From positions 1-33,004 of the forward strand of contig CAMNGG010000339.1 of assembly GCA_946537975.1 (NCBI GenBank): a DNA stretch of 33,004 nt, in the 5' to 3' direction. Within the stretch, counting starts at the first letter, position 1. Every line of letters starts with the position of its first letter. The DNA comes from an uncultured Treponema sp. Lineage in GTDB: Bacteria > Spirochaetota > Spirochaetia > Treponematales > Treponemataceae. Positions 28,343 through 33,004 of this stretch are shown piece by piece. Under the pieces are notes generated by a model, which saw nothing but the letters and a program-made list of their open reading frames with translations, was not told where the DNA came from and did no database searches. The position numbers and the translations under genes are program-made.

Positions 28343-31300
28343 TTATCTTTTCGTATAACTCAAATTTACCATTAAATGATAAAAAACGAGCCCATTCTCA
28401 TGAATAACTTTCAATATCTTTATTCCAGCATTTGGATAGTCCTGGCTTATGTCTTCATTTCTTACAATTAAATATTCAGCAGGATAATCAACTGCTAAAA
28501 TCTTTCTTTTTATTGTATTCCATTTTTTCAAAAATAATTTATCACTTTCTTGAAAGTAGATTAAATCAAATAAATACTTTCTGGAACTATCGTATTTGAA
28601 TAGCTTCAGAATATGTTTCTTCAAATCATTATAGTTTGACGTTTTAAAACGAATAGCTTCTAGTACAATTTTATAAGTCTGGAAACTTATTCTCATATCC
28701 GGCTCACCGCATGATTTCCCTGTTTCAGAGGCCCCACTTCTTCCCTGTACAGCTACATCGTATTTTAGTTTTTGCAGACGAGCTTTTAACAATATCTCAA
28801 CTAAATCTGTTATATTATCTTCATTTTCAGTTTGCAAGTTTGTAATAGTAACAATTTTATCCAAAATACTCTGCAAAACTTCATATAATTCATATAGAAT
28901 AAAATCACCTGCATTATTATGATGAACAGATACATTATCGGGAAGAACCTTAAAACGGTCATTATCTGGTAAGCAGACTATTTTTTCATACGTTGCTTGT
29001 AATGTTTTAATATTTTCAACAACATAAGTATACTTATTAGCAGCAGCTTGCTCCTCTGGCTTGAATTGCTTAGCCAGTCTTTTATACGCTAAACTGTCTT
29101 TCCCGTCTTCTGCAATATTATAAAATAATTCAAAAGCTTTATTTTCTTGCTTCTCTTTATTGTCTTTATTTTCTTGTTTCTCATTATGTTCTTCATCTTT
29201 TTCTTTTTGATCGTTTATGACCCTTTCAACATAATGTACGTCTGTTCTTAAAGATTCTGGTAAAGAATAAAAATACTCCAGTTTATTCTTTGCTCCTGTC
29301 TCATCAAGAATAACAAGTTTTGCATATTGCAAACGTTCATAAAAATATTCTGAACTATCTATGCTTTCAAGCATTTGTTCTATTTGTTCAAGTAAATCGC
29401 TGAAATCAGAATCTTTATTATCTATCTTTTCAAAACATGAAACATAGAGGAACATTGCCTTATATTCCTCATTATCAGGCTTTTCTTTAACTACCCCAAC
29501 AAGTTTATTGTACGCAGCTGTAATTTTATTATCTGCCATATCGAATAGAGACATATAGTATAGTTTTTGACAATCAAGATCTTTTATTGCATCTCTAAAC
29601 TCATAATTATTGTATGAATATGGAAAAGAATAATTTATAAGATCCTTACGTTTATTATCTCTATACATAAAGAACAATCTTAATGCTTCACAATTTATGG
29701 TAAAATCTGCAATAATTCCTTTCTCTGCCTTGTTTCTAACTTCTGCATCTAATTTATTAAAGAGAATGTGGCTTAAACTGTTTGATAAATGCGAGTTAAT
29801 AACCCGAACCGTGTTAGAATACAATTCCGGAATTGTAAAAGAGTTGTCCTGTATTTTGGTAAGATCCAGCTTAGAAAACTCATTTTCAAAGAATTTTCTA
29901 TCCTTCTCTTCCAGTAATTCATATAACTCAAACCAAATATTGTATGGAGCTTCTTTTAAAATTATTTCGAAAAGTTTTTCCTTGTGCTTGCTGTTAAAAT
30001 TTAAGATTGCTTTAGAAACATATGGAAAAATCTCATGATTAAAAGCAACTCTTGATTCGTATAAAGACGAAAATAAAAATATCTTCTTGTTTTTTACTCT
30101 TGAACTATTAGAAAAAGACTTTTTGAGAATATTATACAAAACATTTTCAAGCTGGTTGTGTAATTTTTTATTCACAAACCGTGATGAAAGGAAAGCATTT
30201 ACAAGAACTATGAGGTGGATGCGAATTTTTGCGGCATTATTTGTATTAAAATCATAATCTTCACTTGTTTTGGGCTTCCGATAATCAAAAAACTGTTCGC
30301 TAAAATTGCAAAATATATCAAATTTGTTTTTACTCTCTTCAAATAAATATGCAGCAAGCCGTACCCAGTCGAATTGCATTAGTTTTTGATATGCATCCAT
30401 TACACTTATTTGTGAGGTGACAGAAAGTGCTGATATATATTCCTCATACAAGCAAGAAGCTATATTTGACGTTTTTGCTTTATCATCCTTCCAAAAATCC
30501 AAGAGCGTAAAATAATATTCAAACGGCAATGTTTTAAATGAATTATCATATGCTCTAACAAATAATCCATAGTATTCAGCATAACCTTCAATAAACTGTT
30601 GTTTCTGACCTTTCTGCGTATATTTTCTACATTGTACGCGTAATTCGGAAATCAAAGTCTCTATAACCTCTTTTCGAGAATCCCTCTTATAGAAATCTTT
30701 GAGTTTAAGAAGATAAAGAAGAACAAAGGCCAATAATTGTGTATCAGAACTTGATTGCTTGAGAAATTGATTCAAAAAACTCTGAAATACAGATTCCAGC
30801 TGATTATTTAAACTTGAACTGAACTTGTTGTATCTTAAAGTGTCAGAAAAGCAACATTCCAGATATTCACATAAAAATACAACACCGGCAGGAGTAGAAT
30901 CGATTAATAACAACAATTTTTCTTGTGCCTGATTGCGTAAAAGAAATATTATTTCCAAAAATATGTAGGGAACATTACCAGATAAAAGAGCTTGCAAGGT
31001 CTTTTTGCATCTATAAGGATTGTTATCATTTACTATAGCAACTAAAAATTTTACATATATTTCTCTAATATCTGTTGCAAATATTTCCATGTGAGAAGTT
31101 TTATTTGCATAACACATTTGATACCAAAATTTTAAGGGATTTGAAAAATCAATAGAAAAATCACTTGTATCTAAATTATATATATCAATTTTTTCATGGA
31201 AAAACGAATAAGAGTCTAACAGAATCTTTGTAATCTCTGATTTTGCATCTTTGAATATTATATCTTTTTCGGATTTCAATATTAAGTCTGTAGTATTTAT

Positions 31301-32011
31301 AAATAGCAACGCATATTCTTCTGGTAATTCATTTAAAATATTTTTTATAGAAACAAATCTTACAAGCTTAATCCAATTAAGTAGCAATTGTTCATCGTTA
31401 TTATGATTTTTGTAAAGAATTATCAAAAGTTTTATAGGCAAAAAATTCGAAATTTTACCACTTAATTGCCATAACGTAAAATAGTAATTGTTTTGTTCTT
31501 CCCTGAAACTATACTTATTTAACAGCTCTTCCTTAGCTGAAAAGGAAGACTTAAAAATCTTAAAACTATTATAAATAGCATTAAAATCTTCTTTTGTTAT
31601 TACAAACTCTCTTGTATCTTCATATCCATATTTTTCGTGAAAGGCTTTTATATAAAGCAAAGAAGGTTCTACATTTCCTTTGTTTTTATATTCTTGTTCA
31701 GCATATTTAAGTACGACAGAAGGTAAATATACCTCTCCAAGTATTTCTCTTAGCCAAAATTTTTCGATAAATTCTTCATAGTTCAAGTTCGCATGATTAA
31801 CTTTATTGAATTCTCCAATATCCTTTTGAATTCCAGCAACTGTTACATCAAGCTTTGGTTTAGACTTAAGTAGAATTTGACATAAAAAATCGGAAATATT
31901 ATCTACCGTTTCAAGCAGGAAATAATCTTTATTTGGAGATTTTTCATGCGGTTCAGCAGAAAAGATTTTTCGAGAAACTTCATAAGCAGATTGTATTTCG
32001 TACCATTCCAT
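28343..32011 (-). CDS. Large helical protein with C-terminal PD-(D/E)xK-like domain (inference)
   Basis: 1222 aa; long alpha-helical body, KEN-rich linker, C-terminal DLVEILLKARLQKLKYDVAVQGRSGASETGKSCGEPDMRISFQTYKIVLEAIRFKTSNYNDLKKHILKLFKYD. CDS itself near certain; domain call tentative. Confidence 0.6.
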   Translation of the reverse strand: MEWYEIQSAYEVSRKIFSAEPHEKSPNKDYFLLETVDNISDFLCQILLKSKPKLDVTVAGIQKDIGEFNKVNHANLNYEEFIEKFWLREILGEVYLPSVVLKYAEQEYKNKGNVEPSLLYIKAFHEKYGYEDTREFVITKEDFNAIYNSFKIFKSSFSAKEELLNKYSFREEQNNYYFTLWQLSGKISNFLPIKLLIILYKNHNNDEQLLLNWIKLVRFVSIKNILNELPEEYALLFINTTDLILKSEKDIIFKDAKSEITKILLDSYSFFHEKIDIYNLDTSDFSIDFSNPLKFWYQMCYANKTSHMEIFATDIREIYVKFLVAIVNDNNPYRCKKTLQALLSGNVPYIFLEIIFLLRNQAQEKLLLLIDSTPAGVVFLCEYLECCFSDTLRYNKFSSSLNNQLESVFQSFLNQFLKQSSSDTQLLAFVLLYLLKLKDFYKRDSRKEVIETLISELRVQCRKYTQKGQKQQFIEGYAEYYGLFVRAYDNSFKTLPFEYYFTLLDFWKDDKAKTSNIASCLYEEYISALSVTSQISVMDAYQKLMQFDWVRLAAYLFEESKNKFDIFCNFSEQFFDYRKPKTSEDYDFNTNNAAKIRIHLIVLVNAFLSSRFVNKKLHNQLENVLYNILKKSFSNSSRVKNKKIFLFSSLYESRVAFNHEIFPYVSKAILNFNSKHKEKLFEIILKEAPYNIWFELYELLEEKDRKFFENEFSKLDLTKIQDNSFTIPELYSNTVRVINSHLSNSLSHILFNKLDAEVRNKAEKGIIADFTINCEALRLFFMYRDNKRKDLINYSFPYSYNNYEFRDAIKDLDCQKLYYMSLFDMADNKITAAYNKLVGVVKEKPDNEEYKAMFLYVSCFEKIDNKDSDFSDLLEQIEQMLESIDSSEYFYERLQYAKLVILDETGAKNKLEYFYSLPESLRTDVHYVERVINDQKEKDEEHNEKQENKDNKEKQENKAFELFYNIAEDGKDSLAYKRLAKQFKPEEQAAANKYTYVVENIKTLQATYEKIVCLPDNDRFKVLPDNVSVHHNNAGDFILYELYEVLQSILDKIVTITNLQTENEDNITDLVEILLKARLQKLKYDVAVQGRSGASETGKSCGEPDMRISFQTYKIVLEAIRFKTSNYNDLKKHILKLFKYDSSRKYLFDLIYFQESDKLFLKKWNTIKRKILAVDYPAEYLIVRNEDISQDYPNAGIKILKVIHENGLVFYHLMVNLSYTKR
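29138..29191 (-). repeat. Two-copy 27-bp in-frame tandem repeat encoding the EKQENK-type linker
   Basis: tttattttcttgcttctctttattgtc / tttattttcttgtttctcattatgttc, 23 of 27 positions identical by my count; encodes NEKQENKDNKEKQENK. Confidence 0.6.
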
Positions 32012-32166
32012 TCTTAATCCTTATTAACTATACATAATATGTTATACCAATCGGTTTCAAAAGCTAAAATTTCACCTAGTTTTTTTGTTAATTATGAATG
32101 ACAGTTTTGTTACTATATTTTCCAAATGATGTAAACACACTCAAATATTCCTGCCACTATATTCTC

Positions 32167-32856
32167 TTATTTTTCGTAGCGAATTATTGATTGCAATTGT
32201 TTCTTTTCTTCACTAAGCCTTTCAGGAAGTTTGGCAAGCATCTCTTTTACTTCGTCAACTTCTGTATGGTCAAAAAGAATCCCTTCTGAACAGGAATCTT
32301 TTATGTAATCAATATAATCATTAAACAACCATTCAGAATTACCCCAATTTGATTCTGACAATATATTTAATATTTTAAGAGATATTGATAATTTTATTCT
32401 TTGATTAGACTCATGATTGAATTTATATGACAAGAAATCATATCGTTGTTCCAGTAAATCTTGCTTTAATCTATCTTCTATAAATGCTGTTTTATCCAAA
32501 ATGATTTTTGAATTCTGTCGTAATAATTCATTAATTTTATTTTGATAATCTTGTTCAAGTTCATTCTTTATTTTGCTTAATTCTTCTTTATAATTCTTAT
32601 GATAGTTATAACCTGTAATTCCAAGAAATGCCAAAATCGCCGCAACTATTATTCCCAGAGTTGCCAGATATGTTGTATTAACTCTATCAAAGGAGTCTTT
32701 ACAAGCTTCTAATTTGGCATCTAAAATTTCATAATTATTCATTTCGCTTTTGTTTTCTGTTATGTGTAAACCTATAGCTTCCTCTGGACTGTTTTGTGAA
32801 AATACAGGTAACAAAAATATTGAATATAATAATATTAGCAAATGTAGTTTTTTCAA
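32167..32856 (-). CDS. Predicted secreted/membrane coiled-coil protein
   Basis: 229 aa; signal-peptide-like MKKLHLLILLYSIFLLPVFSQ, TM segment TLGIIVAAILAFLGITGYNY, then charged coiled-coil-like region. Confidence 0.6.
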   Translation of the reverse strand: MKKLHLLILLYSIFLLPVFSQNSPEEAIGLHITENKSEMNNYEILDAKLEACKDSFDRVNTTYLATLGIIVAAILAFLGITGYNYHKNYKEELSKIKNELEQDYQNKINELLRQNSKIILDKTAFIEDRLKQDLLEQRYDFLSYKFNHESNQRIKLSISLKILNILSESNWGNSEWLFNDYIDYIKDSCSEGILFDHTEVDEVKEMLAKLPERLSEEKKQLQSIIRYEK

Positions 32857-32922
32857 ATTTTCCTCTTTATCTACTGTAATCTATTATAACATAGTTTTAA
32901 AAGTAAATATAAAGAAAATCAT

Positions 32923-33004
32923 AACCACCCGTCAAACGGGTGGTTTGCTCTTAGCCTATAAGGCTAAGGGTCTCAAGCCGAGACTTAAGTCCCACGCTTT
33001 CACT
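32923..33004. mobile_element. IS200/IS605-type terminus (subterminal hairpins), remainder beyond window
   Basis: Hairpins AACCACCCGT-CAA-ACGGGTGGTT (32923-32945), CTTAGCCT-ATA-AGGCTAAG (32950-32968), GTCTC-AAGCC-GAGAC (32970-32984), then AAGTCCCACGCTTTCACT. Resembles IS200/IS605 ends as I remember them; no transposase in the window. Confidence 0.5.

Noticed and set aside
32923-32950. Plain rho-independent terminator
   Set aside because: The GC stem is strong but not followed by a clean T tract; two more hairpins follow and the sequence resembles IS200/IS605 ends. Kept as an alternative, not the main call.
1-33004. CRISPR array, tRNA or rRNA genes
   Set aside because: No regularly spaced direct repeats, no tRNA-like or rRNA-like sequence noticed on reading; a tRNAscan or CRISPR finder run would be needed to be certain.

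Overview
AT-rich bacterial window, probably spirochaete/Treponema-like (inference from gene style, not proven). It is dominated by a long minus-strand surface-polysaccharide (O-antigen/capsule-type) locus running from about 27510 down to 1. The locus encodes: a complete UDP-L-FucNAc pathway (FnlA/CapE, FnlB/CapF, FnlC/CapG) next to a WbuB-like transferase; Ugd plus a UDP-glucuronate 4-epimerase; a CDP-glucose branch (RfbF, RfbG and an RmlC-like cupin); an FdtA/FdtB/FdtC-type 3-acetamido-sugar branch; several glycosyltransferases, including a GT-D/DUF1792-like one; Wzx-like and Wzy-like membrane proteins; and an initiating sugar transferase. At 1835-4360 the locus is interrupted by small toxin-antitoxin-like genes: a Panacea/DUF4065 protein with a MazF/PemK-like partner, and a HicB with a truncated HicA. 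The right end (27803-32856) holds non-polysaccharide genes. One is a 1222-aa helical protein whose C-terminus resembles a PD-(D/E)xK-like domain, a candidate for an undescribed defence-type effector. The window ends in a run of three hairpins that looks like an IS200/IS605-type terminus. Points I rate most worth checking: an acyltransferase ORF broken by two in-frame stops with the frame intact; the truncated HicA; the Panacea/MazF-like pairing; a 59-bp double hairpin whose two arms differ only by compensatory base pairs; and the 1222-aa protein. All family calls come from reading motifs by eye; no database search was run.
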